From the NCBI GenBank assembly GCA_023391635.1, contig JAEWAQ010000041.1:1-64000 (forward strand): a stretch of 64,000 nt of DNA. Reading direction: 5' to 3'. Numbering within the stretch: the stretch's first letter is position 1; each line of letters starts with the position of its first letter. This document shows, piece by piece, positions 34,158 through 42,623 of the stretch. The position numbers were made by a program, and so were the translations under genes. Under the pieces are notes generated by a model, which saw only the letters and a program-made list of their open reading frames with translations, made no database searches and was not told the DNA's origin. The stretch is from Bacillota bacterium (GTDB taxonomy: Bacteria > Bacillota > Bacilli > Paenibacillales > Paenibacillaceae).

Positions 34158-35117
34158 TCATCGGTCCAATCGTTCAGGAAGACCGAATCGTAAAAATAAT
34201 TTTGCGTTGATGAAGCTTTGCACGTGGAAGATACGGTTGTCTTTGATCTCGACGACTTGAATCCCCCATGGCACCAGGAAAGCTGGATCATTACCGCTTG
34301 GCACATACTGCGCATAAGCGGGATAACCGCCATTCAGCGTAACCGGGATAAACCGAGACCCCACGCAATGCCAGCGAGTAAGCGAATAGAACTTGGCCAC
34401 ATTCTCCTTGCCGTGCACCCACATGGGAAATGGCGGCATGGACAAGCAGCCTTCCTCGTGAAACAAGGCGACAAGCGCATCGATATCGAATTGCTCGAAG
34501 GCTGCCACATATTGCGATAGCAGATCGCGATCAGGTTCGACACCCATCATACTGAATTCGTCGGAACGGAGATTCGCCCGTTCCATCGTCTCCCTGGCTC
34601 TTTGCAAGGCGCTGTTGACCGCTGCCGAAGACATGCCCAGCGTATCCGCGATCTCTTTGGAAGACCATTCGAATACATCTTTCAAGATGAGGACCGCACG
34701 TTGACGAGGAGGCAACGTTTGCAAGAGCGCGATGAAGCAGAGTTGAAGCGTATCTCTGCGAACGAGACTTTCTTCCGGGTGATCCGCCACATCGGGAGCA
34801 GGCCAAATCCAGGAGGAATCCGGCAGCGTTTCGCGAGGTTCGACGATGGAGGCTGCCGGGCCCGACAGGTCGACGGGAAGCGCGCGGCGCTTGGCTTGTC
34901 TCAGCTTGTCCAGGCATAAATTCGAGGCAATCCGGTAAACCCACGTTTTGTACGATGATTCCCGCCTGAAGCTGTCCCGACTTTGCCACGCCCGTATGTA
35001 GGTTTCCTGAACGGCATCGTCCGCGTCATCGATCGATCCCAGCATTCTGTAACAGTACGAGGTCAACTCCGGCTTTATATTCTCGAATTGCTGAAGATCT
35101 AACGATGTGTCGTTCAT
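34158..35117 (-). CDS. ECF sigma factor with SnoaL-like C-terminal domain
   Basis: 319 residues from the ATG at 35117 after GAAGGAGG. Sigma2 (about 10-75; CYRMLGSIDDADDAVQETYIRAWQ) and sigma4 (about 135-190; LQTLPPRQRAVLILKDVFEWSSKEIADTLGMSSAAVNSALQRAR) are followed by about 120 residues resembling SnoaL/NTF2-like domains (DALVALFHEEGCLSMPPFPMWVHG). This matches the ECF41/ECF56-like class and TIGR02960-type sigma factors, in which the tail modulates activity in place of a separate anti-sigma factor. No anti-sigma gene is adjacent. Probably transcribed with the SRPBCC gene. Confidence 0.9.
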   Translation of the reverse strand: MNDTSLDLQQFENIKPELTSYCYRMLGSIDDADDAVQETYIRAWQSRDSFRRESSYKTWVYRIASNLCLDKLRQAKRRALPVDLSGPAASIVEPRETLPDSSWIWPAPDVADHPEESLVRRDTLQLCFIALLQTLPPRQRAVLILKDVFEWSSKEIADTLGMSSAAVNSALQRARETMERANLRSDEFSMMGVEPDRDLLSQYVAAFEQFDIDALVALFHEEGCLSMPPFPMWVHGKENVAKFYSLTRWHCVGSRFIPVTLNGGYPAYAQYVPSGNDPAFLVPWGIQVVEIKDNRIFHVQSFINAKLFLRFGLPERLDR

Positions 35118-35232
35118 GTTGGCCTCCTTCGCAGCGGGACGGCGAACAGTCCCTAAGGCTTCACGCATCTTCATTATATGTTTCGGAGACACCCGTTGCC
35201 AACATGAAGAACAAGTTTCGCCGCCTTTCCCT

Positions 35233-35268
35233 CCAACCGACCGCCGCACCCGACGAATATGCGACCAT
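35233..35268. repeat. Dispersed 36-bp repeat, copy 2
   Basis: Related to 7799-7834; the first 15 bases CAACCGACCGCCGCA are identical. It lies between the sigma factor promoter region and the araA terminator. Confidence 0.5.
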
Positions 35269-35272
35269 AAAA

Positions 35273-35322
35273 TAAAAGCCGCATCTACCGATCCACCCGG
35301 GGATCGAAAAATGCGGCTCTTC
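35273..35322 (-). terminator. Terminator of the ara operon
   Basis: AGCCGCAT at 35276-35283 pairs with ATGCGGCT at 35310-35317, with an inner GATC-containing stem. On the minus strand it is followed by TTTTATTTTA. Located 20 bp beyond the araA stop. Confidence 0.85.
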
Positions 35323-35343
35323 TTGTGCGTATCGTATGAACGA

Positions 35344-36768
35344 CTATCTAATAACGACGTATTCCAGGTTAACCAGCTTCGCGTAAGTCACGATCTGGTC
35401 CGTCGACAAGTTCAAGGACACGACCGTATGGTGTCCGCCGCCGTTCTCGATCCAGGCTTTCACGCCATCCTGGAAGTTCGGCTTCACCTTCCACAGCACG
35501 CGAGCCACGGGAAGCTTCGGAGCCGGTACGGTCGGTTCGAAGGCGGTAACCTCGTTGATCAGCAGCTTGTAGTGGGTGCCGAAGTCCGCCATGGATACGA
35601 CGACGCCCTCGCCGGCCTTGCCGTCGAATACCAAGCGCGCCGGGTCCTCGCGGTCGCCGATGCCAAGCGGGGAAACGACGACTTTCGGCCGGTTGCCCGC
35701 GAGACTCGGATCTACCTCGAGCATGTGGGATTGCAGGATCGATTCTTGCCCCGCCGCCAGCTCGTATGTGTAATCTTCCATGAAGCCCGTGTTCTGGTTG
35801 CGGCTCATCACCTTCAACAAGCGGTCAAGCGCGGCTGTTTTCCAATCTCCCTCGCCGGCGAATCCGTATCCTTGCGCCATCAGGCGCTGCACGGCAAGTC
35901 CCGGAAGCTGCCTCATGCCGTGCAAATCTTCGAAGTTCGAGGTGAACGCGTTGTACCCTCTCTCGTCCAAGAAGCGCTTAAGGGCGACTTCATAGCCGGC
36001 CTGAATTCGAACGCTCGCTTCCCAAGCTTCTTTGCTGTAATTCCCGTAATCGAAATCATACAGCTCCGCATACTCAGCCATCAGCTCGTCGATTTCCTTC
36101 TCCGTAACGGCATTCACGTACTGGACAAGGTCGCCGATCCCATAATAGTCCACGGTCCATCCGAATTGAATCTGCGCCTCGACCTTGTCGCCTTCCGTCA
36201 CGCCGACATTGCGCATGTTGTCGCCGAAACGGGCGACCTTGATATTGAAGCTCTCGTTATACGCGACCGCTACGTCCATCCAATCCGCAATCTGCTTCTG
36301 CACTTCCGGACGCTCCCAATATCCGACGACGATCTTGTTTTGCTTCTTCAGGCGGGCGTTGATGAAGCCGTATTCGCGATCGCCGTGAGCGGCCTGGTTC
36401 AAGTTCATGAAGTCCATGTCGATCGTAGCCCAAGGAATGCTTTCGTTGTATTGGGTGGCTAAGTGGAGCAGCGGCTTCTGCAGCAATTTCGTGCCGCGGA
36501 TCCACATCTTCGCAGGCGAGAACGTATGCATCCAGGTGATAACGCCCGCCACCTCGTCGCGATAGTTGATCTCTTTCATGATGCCGGTAATTTTGTCCGC
36601 GCTGACCGCCAGATCCTGCAGCACGAGCGGATAGGGCAGCAAGCCGCTGTTGTTCAATGCATCCGTCATCTTCTGCGCGTGAGCCTTCACTTCGGCCAGC
36701 GCTTCTTCTCCATACAGATGCTGCGAGCCTACGACGAACCAGAACCGTTTTGCTGCTGTTGCCGACAT
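35344..36768 (-). CDS. araA: L-arabinose isomerase
   Basis: 474 residues, usual length ~495. Converts L-arabinose to L-ribulose in the cytoplasm. Recognisable blocks: FWFVVGSQHLYGEEAL at the N-terminus, GVITWMHTFSPAKMWIRG, HLATQYNESIPWATIDMDFMNLNQAAHGDREYG, NFEDLHGMRQLPGLAVQRLM and the metal-site region AGEGDWKTAALDRLLKVM with HHTVVSLNL near the end. Last gene of araB-araD-araA, 43 bp after araD, followed by a terminator at 35273. Confidence 0.96.
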   Translation of the reverse strand: MSATAAKRFWFVVGSQHLYGEEALAEVKAHAQKMTDALNNSGLLPYPLVLQDLAVSADKITGIMKEINYRDEVAGVITWMHTFSPAKMWIRGTKLLQKPLLHLATQYNESIPWATIDMDFMNLNQAAHGDREYGFINARLKKQNKIVVGYWERPEVQKQIADWMDVAVAYNESFNIKVARFGDNMRNVGVTEGDKVEAQIQFGWTVDYYGIGDLVQYVNAVTEKEIDELMAEYAELYDFDYGNYSKEAWEASVRIQAGYEVALKRFLDERGYNAFTSNFEDLHGMRQLPGLAVQRLMAQGYGFAGEGDWKTAALDRLLKVMSRNQNTGFMEDYTYELAAGQESILQSHMLEVDPSLAGNRPKVVVSPLGIGDREDPARLVFDGKAGEGVVVSMADFGTHYKLLINEVTAFEPTVPAPKLPVARVLWKVKPNFQDGVKAWIENGGGHHTVVSLNLSTDQIVTYAKLVNLEYVVIR

Positions 36769-36811
36769 TCGATCATCCTCATTTCCGTATGATTATCCTT
36801 ACTCGTTACTT

Positions 36812-37507
36812 CTACTTCTGCCCGTAGTAGGCGTCTTTCCCGTGTTTGCGAAGATAATGCTTATCCAGAATGCCCTGCGGCAATTCTTTGGCAAAATGGT
36901 TCAACTGGCGCGCGTACAGGTTCATCTTGCAAACTTCCTCCAGCACGACGCTGTTCACGACTGCCGAGCTCACGTCTTTGCCCCAGGCGAACGGCGCATG
37001 GCCTTGGAGCAGGATAGCCGGAATGGCCATCGGATCCAGGCCCCGCTGCTCGAATGTTTCAATAATGACGCGCCCCGTCTCCGCTTCGTACCCTCGGTCG
37101 ATCTCCTCTTGGTTCAGGAACCGGGCGCACGGGACTGCGCCATAGAAGGTGTCGGCATGCGTCGTTCCCATGACCGGAACGTCAAGGCCTGCTTGCGCCC
37201 AGATCGTCGCCCAGGTCGAGTGCGTATGCACGATACCGCCGATCTCCGGGTAATGCTCGTACAATACGGCATGCGTCGCGGTATCCGAGGAAGGCCGCAA
37301 ATTCCCTTCTACGACTTTGCCGTCCAGATCGACCACCACCATATCGCTCGGCTTCATCGTCTCGTAGCTGACCCCGCTCGGCTTGATGACGAAGAGGCCG
37401 CTGTCCCGATCGATGCCGCTGGCATTGCCCCAGGTGAATTTGACGAGTCCGTGTTTGGGCAATTCCAGATTCGCTAGGTAGACTTCTTCCTTCAATCGTT
37501 CCAACAC
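36812..37507 (-). CDS. araD: L-ribulose-5-phosphate 4-epimerase
   Basis: 231 residues, typical length. A class II aldolase-fold Zn enzyme converting L-ribulose 5-phosphate to D-xylulose 5-phosphate, which enters the pentose phosphate pathway. Metal ligands are visible in YPEIGGIVHTHSTWATIWAQAG (His-X-His) and ILLQGHAPFAWGK (third His). N-terminal GLVKFTWGNASGIDRDSG and KPSGV bind the phosphate. Five bp separate it from araB, within one operon. Confidence 0.96.
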   Translation of the reverse strand: MLERLKEEVYLANLELPKHGLVKFTWGNASGIDRDSGLFVIKPSGVSYETMKPSDMVVVDLDGKVVEGNLRPSSDTATHAVLYEHYPEIGGIVHTHSTWATIWAQAGLDVPVMGTTHADTFYGAVPCARFLNQEEIDRGYEAETGRVIIETFEQRGLDPMAIPAILLQGHAPFAWGKDVSSAVVNSVVLEEVCKMNLYARQLNHFAKELPQGILDKHYLRKHGKDAYYGQK

Positions 37508-37512
37508 GGCGA

Positions 37513-39132
37513 TTACGCCCTCCCATTCTCCAGCAAATGTTCTACCGCTGCCTGTTCGATGGCCAGGCCTGCCTTATACCGCGCGATGAATGTCTCGAAT
37601 CCTTGCACGTCAGCCGCGTTCGGAGCCAGCTCCTCGCCTGCGACATCCCGGAACACCTGCTCGAGGAAGTCCGCCAAATTTGCTCCTTGCCCGCTGTTGA
37701 TCATATAGGAGGCGAGCAGCGCCATGCCCCATGCTCCGCCTTCCCCGGCCGTGGACATGACCGACACCGGCACGTTCAGCGCGGCGGCCAGCAATCTCTG
37801 TCCGACGATAGGCGTCTTGAAGAGGCCCCCGTGCGCCAAGATGCTGTCGATGGCCACGCGTTCATTCTCGGTCAAAATGTCCATGCCGATCTTCAGCGCT
37901 CCGAACGCCGTGAACAGGTGCGTCCGCATGAAGTTGGCGAGATTGAACCTGCTCTCGGGCGAACGAACGAACAATGGCCGGCCTTGCTCGAGCCCGGTAA
38001 TATTCTCGCCCGACAGATAGCCGTAGCTGAGCAGCCCCCCGCCATCCGGATCGGCCTCCAGCGCCTTATTGAGCAGCACGCTGAACAGCTTGCCGGAATC
38101 CGCGCCCATCCCCATCGCTTCGGAAAATTCGCGGAACAAATCCATCCATGCGTTAAGGTCGCTGGAGCAGTTGTTCGCATGCACCATCGCGACCGGACTG
38201 CCGCTTGGCGTCGTGACCATGTCGATCTCCGGATATACGCCGGGCAACTCTTTCTCCAGCACGATCATCGCGAAGACGGAAGTGCCGACGGAAATATTGC
38301 CTGTGCGTTTGCGCACGCTGTTCGTCGCCACCATGCCCGTTCCGGCATCGCCTTCCGGGGGGCATAGCGGAATGCCTGGCGCAAGATCCCGATCCGGGTC
38401 CAGAATGCCCGCTCCCGCGGCGGTCAGTTCACCAGCACGCTGGCCGGCGAGGTACACCTTGGGAAGGAGATCCTCCAGCTTCCACGGATAGCCTCTATCT
38501 GCGATTAATTCGCCGAATTGCTTGATCATCGACGGATTGTAGTTATGGGAAAATTCGTCGATAGGGAATATGCCTGACGCGTCTCCGATGCCGATCGCTT
38601 TACTGCCGGTCAACAGCCAATGAATGTATCCGGCCAGCGTCGTCAAGTAGTCAATGCGCGGTACATGTTCTTCTTCGTTCAATATGGCCTGATATAAGTG
38701 GGCAATGCTCCAGCGCTCGGGAATATTGAATTGGAATAATTCCGTCAGTCTCCTTGCGGCATCGCCGGTCGTGGCGTTGCGCCAGGTCCGAAACGGCACC
38801 AGCAGCTCGCCCTTGTCGTCGAAAGCCATGTAGCCGTGCATCATGGCAGAGAACCCGATTGAACCGACAGTTCGGAGCTTGACGCCGTATTTCTCGTCCA
38901 CTTCCCGCTTCATCTCTCGATAAGCGGCTTGGAGTCCCGTTAAAATTTCCGCCTGATCGTAGGTCCAATATCCGTCCTTCAACTGATTTTCCCATTCATA
39001 GCTCCCTGAAGCGATCGTGTTGAAGCGTCGATCGATCAGAACCGCCTTGATCCGCGTAGAGCCGAATTCGATCCCCAGCGAAGTTTCTCCGCCCGCGATC
39101 GCTGCTTTCGTATCAACCTGATTCATGGTCAC
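37513..39132 (-). CDS. araB: Ribulokinase-type FGGY carbohydrate kinase
   Basis: 539 residues. Phosphorylates L-ribulose at O5; assigned AraB because of its place in the araB-araD-araA operon. FGGY landmarks: SLGIEFGSTRIKAVLID, VGSIGFSAMMHGYMAFD, TGNISVGTSVFAMIVLE and AHGGLFKTPIVGQRLLAAAL with STAGEGGAWGMALLASYM. The DKGELLVPFRTWRNATT region is more like the Bacillus-type divergent kinases than E. coli AraB, so another pentulose cannot be fully excluded. It starts at GTG 39132 after AAAGGGG (ATG 39126 is an alternative). Promoter at 39177-39206 carries an AraR box. Confidence 0.9.
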   Translation of the reverse strand: MTMNQVDTKAAIAGGETSLGIEFGSTRIKAVLIDRRFNTIASGSYEWENQLKDGYWTYDQAEILTGLQAAYREMKREVDEKYGVKLRTVGSIGFSAMMHGYMAFDDKGELLVPFRTWRNATTGDAARRLTELFQFNIPERWSIAHLYQAILNEEEHVPRIDYLTTLAGYIHWLLTGSKAIGIGDASGIFPIDEFSHNYNPSMIKQFGELIADRGYPWKLEDLLPKVYLAGQRAGELTAAGAGILDPDRDLAPGIPLCPPEGDAGTGMVATNSVRKRTGNISVGTSVFAMIVLEKELPGVYPEIDMVTTPSGSPVAMVHANNCSSDLNAWMDLFREFSEAMGMGADSGKLFSVLLNKALEADPDGGGLLSYGYLSGENITGLEQGRPLFVRSPESRFNLANFMRTHLFTAFGALKIGMDILTENERVAIDSILAHGGLFKTPIVGQRLLAAALNVPVSVMSTAGEGGAWGMALLASYMINSGQGANLADFLEQVFRDVAGEELAPNAADVQGFETFIARYKAGLAIEQAAVEHLLENGRA

Positions 39133-39176
39133 GCATATCCCCTTTCTGAAGAAGACGCATCTCCATTAATACCCTC

Positions 39177-39206
39177 AGTATATTTTTTTGTACGTACATT
39201 TGTCAA
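39177..39206 (-). promoter_or_regulatory. araB promoter with AraR operator in the spacer
   Basis: On the minus strand TTGACA (39206-39201), 18 bp, TATACT (39182-39177). The spacer contains TGTACGTACA (39189-39198), the core of the AraR operator, so bound repressor would block RNA polymerase directly. Confidence 0.85.
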
Positions 39207-39274
39207 TGTAATATGCCAGTTATACCTACATATAATGACCGATACATTTTCAAAAGTTGAATTCCATGCTAATA

Positions 39275-39284
39275 TGTACGTACA
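39275..39284 (+). promoter_or_regulatory. Second AraR operator, near araR start
   Basis: TGTACGTACA again, 86 bp from the first box (about eight helical turns) and 12-40 bp before the araR start. The in-phase spacing would allow looping between the two and autoregulation of araR. Confidence 0.85.
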
Positions 39285-39317
39285 ACTTTACGAAAAATGA
39301 CGAAAGAAGTGGGTCGC

Positions 39318-40406
39318 GTGAAGCCAAAATACCAAATCATCATTGAGGATATAAAAAGCAGCATTCTATCGGGGACCTATAAATCGGGCGAGCAAATCCC
39401 TACGGAATCCGCCATGCAAGACATCTACAAGGTGAGTCGGCAGACAGTCCGCCAAGCGATCCTGGAGCTATCGAACGAAGGATTCCTCCGAAGCGAGAAA
39501 GGATCCGGCACCTATGTCAGCAGCCAGTACAGATCCAAGTCAAACGGCAAGACGGCGAATAAAACGATCGGCGTCATCACGACCTACATTTCGGACTACA
39601 TCTTCCCTTCGATCATCCGCGGCATTGAAAGCCGGCTGAACGAAGACAGCTACTCCTTGCTGCTCGCCAGCACGAATAACGATGTCGCTCAAGAGAAGAA
39701 AGCGCTGGAAATGATGCTGTCCTACGGCGTAGACGGGCTGATCGTCGAACCGACCCGAAGCAATGTGTACAATCCTAATATCGCTTACTACTTGTCGTTT
39801 CAAGAGCAAGACGTTCCGTTCGTCATGATCAATGCCTATTATGAAGAGCTGGAGGTTCCGTTCTTCTGTCTGGACGATGTGCAGTCCAGCTATCTGGCGA
39901 CCAGCGAACTGATCGCGAAGGGGCATACCCGGATCGGTATCATCGCGAAGATGGACGATCTGCAAGGGAAATATCGCATGAAAGGGTTCATCAAGGCGCT
40001 TGGGGACGCGAAATTAAAGTTCCAGCCCGAGCATGTGCTGTCTTTCGATACGGCAACGAAATCGGATTTATCCGTGAACCTGGACAAGTTTCTTCACGAC
40101 AATCGGGATGGATTAACCGCGCTGGTCTGTTACAACGACGAGGTTGGGCTGGAAGTCGTGCATGCCTGCAGAAGGCTCGGCATCTCCATCCCGAATGAAT
40201 TGTCCATTATCGGCCAAGACAATTCGTATATCGCCAAGAACGCGAATATCAAGCTTACGACGCTGACGCACCCGCAAGAACAGATGGGGCGCGACGCGGC
40301 GGACTGGATCATCAAGCGCCTGCAAGGCAAGAAGGATCTGCCTGCGAAGACCTTCTATCCGCCTGAGCTCATCGAAGGCGAAACCGTTCAGACATTGATG
40401 AAATAA
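39318..40406 (+). CDS. araR: Arabinose operon repressor (GntR-LacI chimera)
   Basis: About 362 residues. An N-terminal GntR-type winged helix (KPKYQIIIEDIKSSILSG, IPTESAMQDIYKVSRQTVRQAILELSNEGFL, GSGTYV) is joined to a LacI/GalR-type sugar-binding domain (about 80-360; IGVITTYISDYIFPSIIRGIE, VPFVMINAYYEEL, YNDEVGLEVVHACRRLGI). This chimera is the hallmark of AraR, which releases DNA on binding L-arabinose. The GTG at 39318 has a purine-rich AAGAAGTGGG upstream; ATG 39297 is possible but lacks a ribosome site. Divergent from araB with two AraR boxes between. Confidence 0.93.
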   Translation: MKPKYQIIIEDIKSSILSGTYKSGEQIPTESAMQDIYKVSRQTVRQAILELSNEGFLRSEKGSGTYVSSQYRSKSNGKTANKTIGVITTYISDYIFPSIIRGIESRLNEDSYSLLLASTNNDVAQEKKALEMMLSYGVDGLIVEPTRSNVYNPNIAYYLSFQEQDVPFVMINAYYEELEVPFFCLDDVQSSYLATSELIAKGHTRIGIIAKMDDLQGKYRMKGFIKALGDAKLKFQPEHVLSFDTATKSDLSVNLDKFLHDNRDGLTALVCYNDEVGLEVVHACRRLGISIPNELSIIGQDNSYIAKNANIKLTTLTHPQEQMGRDAADWIIKRLQGKKDLPAKTFYPPELIEGETVQTLMK

Positions 40407-40411
40407 GCAAA

Positions 40412-40440
40412 CAACCCCTCTACGATTCATCTGGGGGTTG
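40412..40440. terminator. Terminator between araR and the response regulator
   Basis: CAACCCC pairs with GGGGTTG around a 14-nt loop, a few bases past the araR stop and 25 bp from the convergent gene's stop. The flanks are only modestly T-rich. Confidence 0.65.
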
Positions 40441-40464
40441 CATTATCATCGCAACTTCTGCTAG

Positions 40465-41565
40465 TCAACTCATATCCTGTATCATCTCGACGATAGATGG
40501 ATTAGGCATGATACCCAGCTCGGTTGATAACATACTTTCCAACTGGCGGAAATATCGGATCGCATCAATTCTCCGCCCCATACGCAAATAAATCCGAATG
40601 ATTTCAACATAGGCGTCCTCACGCAGCTTATCCTTCTCGATGATCGATTTGAAATAACGCAATGCCGAATCATGTTTGCCTTCCGACAAGCTATGACGTG
40701 CTGCTGCGTCCAATAATCCCAAGTAGGCTTGGTCATAATATTGCATAAACTCGCCTGACCAATGATAGTCTCTTCCTTGAAGAAACGGTCCACTGTATAA
40801 TGATTCAGCTCGATCGATAAGAGCAATATCATCCATTCCAATGGCTGTGACGCGCCTGATGATTCCTTCAAATTCATACAGGTCACAATAGATGCTATCC
40901 CTCTCGATGCTTATTTCATGATGGTTGGTGTGCAGCCAGGATTGTGATTTACTCAACTTCAACGATTTGCGAATATAATACAAATTCGTATTCAAGTTTT
41001 GCAGCGCTTTTTCATACTTCAGCTCCGGCCATAGCGTCTCAATAATCTTATCGCGACTAACCGTTCCTTTGCATATCAAATAAGCGAATAACTCTTCTGT
41101 TTTGGGGCTTCTCAATTTCAGAAGGATCTGCTCCGACCAGCCGGTATATATTTTCAAGCCATTAAATAACAACACTGAAATATTCGAGACCTGGTAGGCC
41201 ACTCGCCGAACCTTCTTGATTTTCTCCAGCGTTCTCCTCAATCTGTCCTCAGCGACAGGCTTCATCAAATAATCCAATGCACTCATATCAAACGCCTGAA
41301 GCGCATACTCCTCATAACCCGTCACGAAAATAATATTGATTTCCTTATCCAATTCAGATAACAACGCGGAAAGCTTCATTCCGTTAATATCAGGCATGGA
41401 AATATCGAGAAAAGCGACATCAATCGGGTTCGATTGCACGTATTCATACGCTTTCAGGGGATGCTGAAACGTCTCGCAAATTTCAATCAAGCCGCTTTCG
41501 GACAATAATCTCCTCAAACGCCTGATGGCCCAATCCTCATCATCTACAACAATCGCTTTTAACAT
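40465..41565 (-). CDS. Response regulator with SARP/BTAD-type output domain
   Basis: 366 residues from the ATG at 41565 after GGGGGG. A CheY-like receiver (1-120; acidic pair DD8-9, phosphorylated Asp54 in VAFLDISMP, Lys in YLMKPV) is followed by a winged helix with TEELFAYLICKGTVSRDKIIETLWPEL (about 165-230) and a bacterial transcriptional activation (BTAD, TPR-like) domain (about 240-366, ending LESMLSTELGIMPNPSIVEMI). This resembles the Bacillota regulators of this class, which act with a separate histidine kinase. None is adjacent, so it is an orphan here. Confidence 0.88.
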   Translation of the reverse strand: MLKAIVVDDEDWAIRRLRRLLSESGLIEICETFQHPLKAYEYVQSNPIDVAFLDISMPDINGMKLSALLSELDKEINIIFVTGYEEYALQAFDMSALDYLMKPVAEDRLRRTLEKIKKVRRVAYQVSNISVLLFNGLKIYTGWSEQILLKLRSPKTEELFAYLICKGTVSRDKIIETLWPELKYEKALQNLNTNLYYIRKSLKLSKSQSWLHTNHHEISIERDSIYCDLYEFEGIIRRVTAIGMDDIALIDRAESLYSGPFLQGRDYHWSGEFMQYYDQAYLGLLDAAARHSLSEGKHDSALRYFKSIIEKDKLREDAYVEIIRIYLRMGRRIDAIRYFRQLESMLSTELGIMPNPSIVEMIQDMS

Positions 41566-41741
41566 CAAGTAACCCCCCTTCTTCTCAACGGGATACAGAA
41601 AGACACCTTGTTTTTCCCGATCTCTAAACTCTAGGTTAACACGATCGATGCCACAATGTAACATTGTCCAAGTTAAATGCGTCTGTTCATCGAGAGGCCG
41701 ATGACAGGCGTCAATGAGTTTTTAGACAAGGAGTGGGTGAT

Positions 41742-42410
41742 TTGAAGCAGGTTATAAGCAGGCTTCGAAAAGAGAAAGTTATAGTCTGGGCAAAATCCAC
41801 TTTAATGATCGGACTGGTTAGCGTAATCTTGGCCGGTTGTACGAGCGCAGATGGTCCTCGGCAAGCTTCTTCAGCACCGACGACAGGAGCGAATCCGAGC
41901 GGCCAGGTCATGTTAAACGAATCCATTCAGAACGTCGAGGAGTCAAATCCTATTTTGCAGCCGGAGGTTCGTGAGTTCAGCCTCAGCCCGGAGCTTGAAC
42001 AGGAATTGAAGGAGAAGAAGCAGCCGATGCGGGGATTATTCGAAACCACGATGGAAGCGGACAAGGCTGACGGCAAGATCGACATTCACTTTTCTCTTAA
42101 GAATATCTCGGGGAAAGATCTGCAGATCACTTACGGCTCGGGTCAAAAGTATGATGTGTGGATCTATAACGAAAAGGACGAAGCCGTGTATCAATGGTCG
42201 CTTAACAAAGCCTTTACTCAAGCGCTGATCGCAAGGGAGTTCAAAAATTCCGAAGTGATTGAATTCGATGAAGGTTGGGACCTGCACGATAACGAAGGAA
42301 GTCCGGTTCCCCCAGGTCAATATTCGATTATGGTCAAAGTCATGATCGGATTAGAGACGGGGACGATCAGCCAAGATGAATTGACCGCGCGCTTTGTGGT
42401 TGAGATTTGA
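41742..42410 (+). CDS. Lipoprotein with BsuPI-type domain
   Basis: About 222 residues starting at TTG 41742, seven to nine bases after AAGGAG (GTG 41733 sits on the ribosome site). The signal peptide VIWAKSTLMIGLVSVILAGC-type stretch ends in the lipobox ILAGC. The C-terminal part (about 85-222), with IDIHFSLKNISGKDLQITYGSGQKYD (block 105-130) and VPPGQYSIMVKV, matches the BsuPI intracellular-proteinase-inhibitor fold, an Ig-like beta sandwich used widely in surface lipoproteins. Inhibitor activity cannot be inferred. It lies divergent from the response regulator, 176 bp away, so the regulator may control it. Confidence 0.75.
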   Translation: MKQVISRLRKEKVIVWAKSTLMIGLVSVILAGCTSADGPRQASSAPTTGANPSGQVMLNESIQNVEESNPILQPEVREFSLSPELEQELKEKKQPMRGLFETTMEADKADGKIDIHFSLKNISGKDLQITYGSGQKYDVWIYNEKDEAVYQWSLNKAFTQALIAREFKNSEVIEFDEGWDLHDNEGSPVPPGQYSIMVKVMIGLETGTISQDELTARFVVEI

Positions 42411-42481
42411 ACACGTTATCCTAATAAGGACAGCGGTTTGGTGAGATACTCTTTATGGTTACCCAGGAGGTGAACTGTAAA

Positions 42482-42568
42482 GTGGGCACGATTGTTAATA
42501 TAGCGCATGATGACATTGGCCCGTTCAACCTTTTTCATCGGGTCCGTCTAAATAGTATCATTTTCTGA
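42482..42568 (+). CDS. Possible small ORF, 28 codons
   Basis: A GTG at 42482 follows CCAGGAGGTGAACTGTAAA, a very strong ribosome site, and encodes MGTIVNIAHDDIGPFNLFHR plus eight more residues before a TGA. I recognise no family. It could be a real microprotein, a leader peptide for the gene at 42624, or the remnant of a longer gene. Reality rests only on the ribosome site. Confidence 0.25.
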   Translation: MGTIVNIAHDDIGPFNLFHRVRLNSIIF

Positions 42569-42623
42569 CATGTTTTATAGCTACTATTAACCTATCAAGT
42601 GAAATCATAAGGAGAGATGGAAA

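Noticed and set aside
35107..36462. A 451-codon plus-strand frame antisense to araA
   Set aside because: araA is unmistakable on the other strand and sits in a coherent operon; the antisense translation shows no family pattern.
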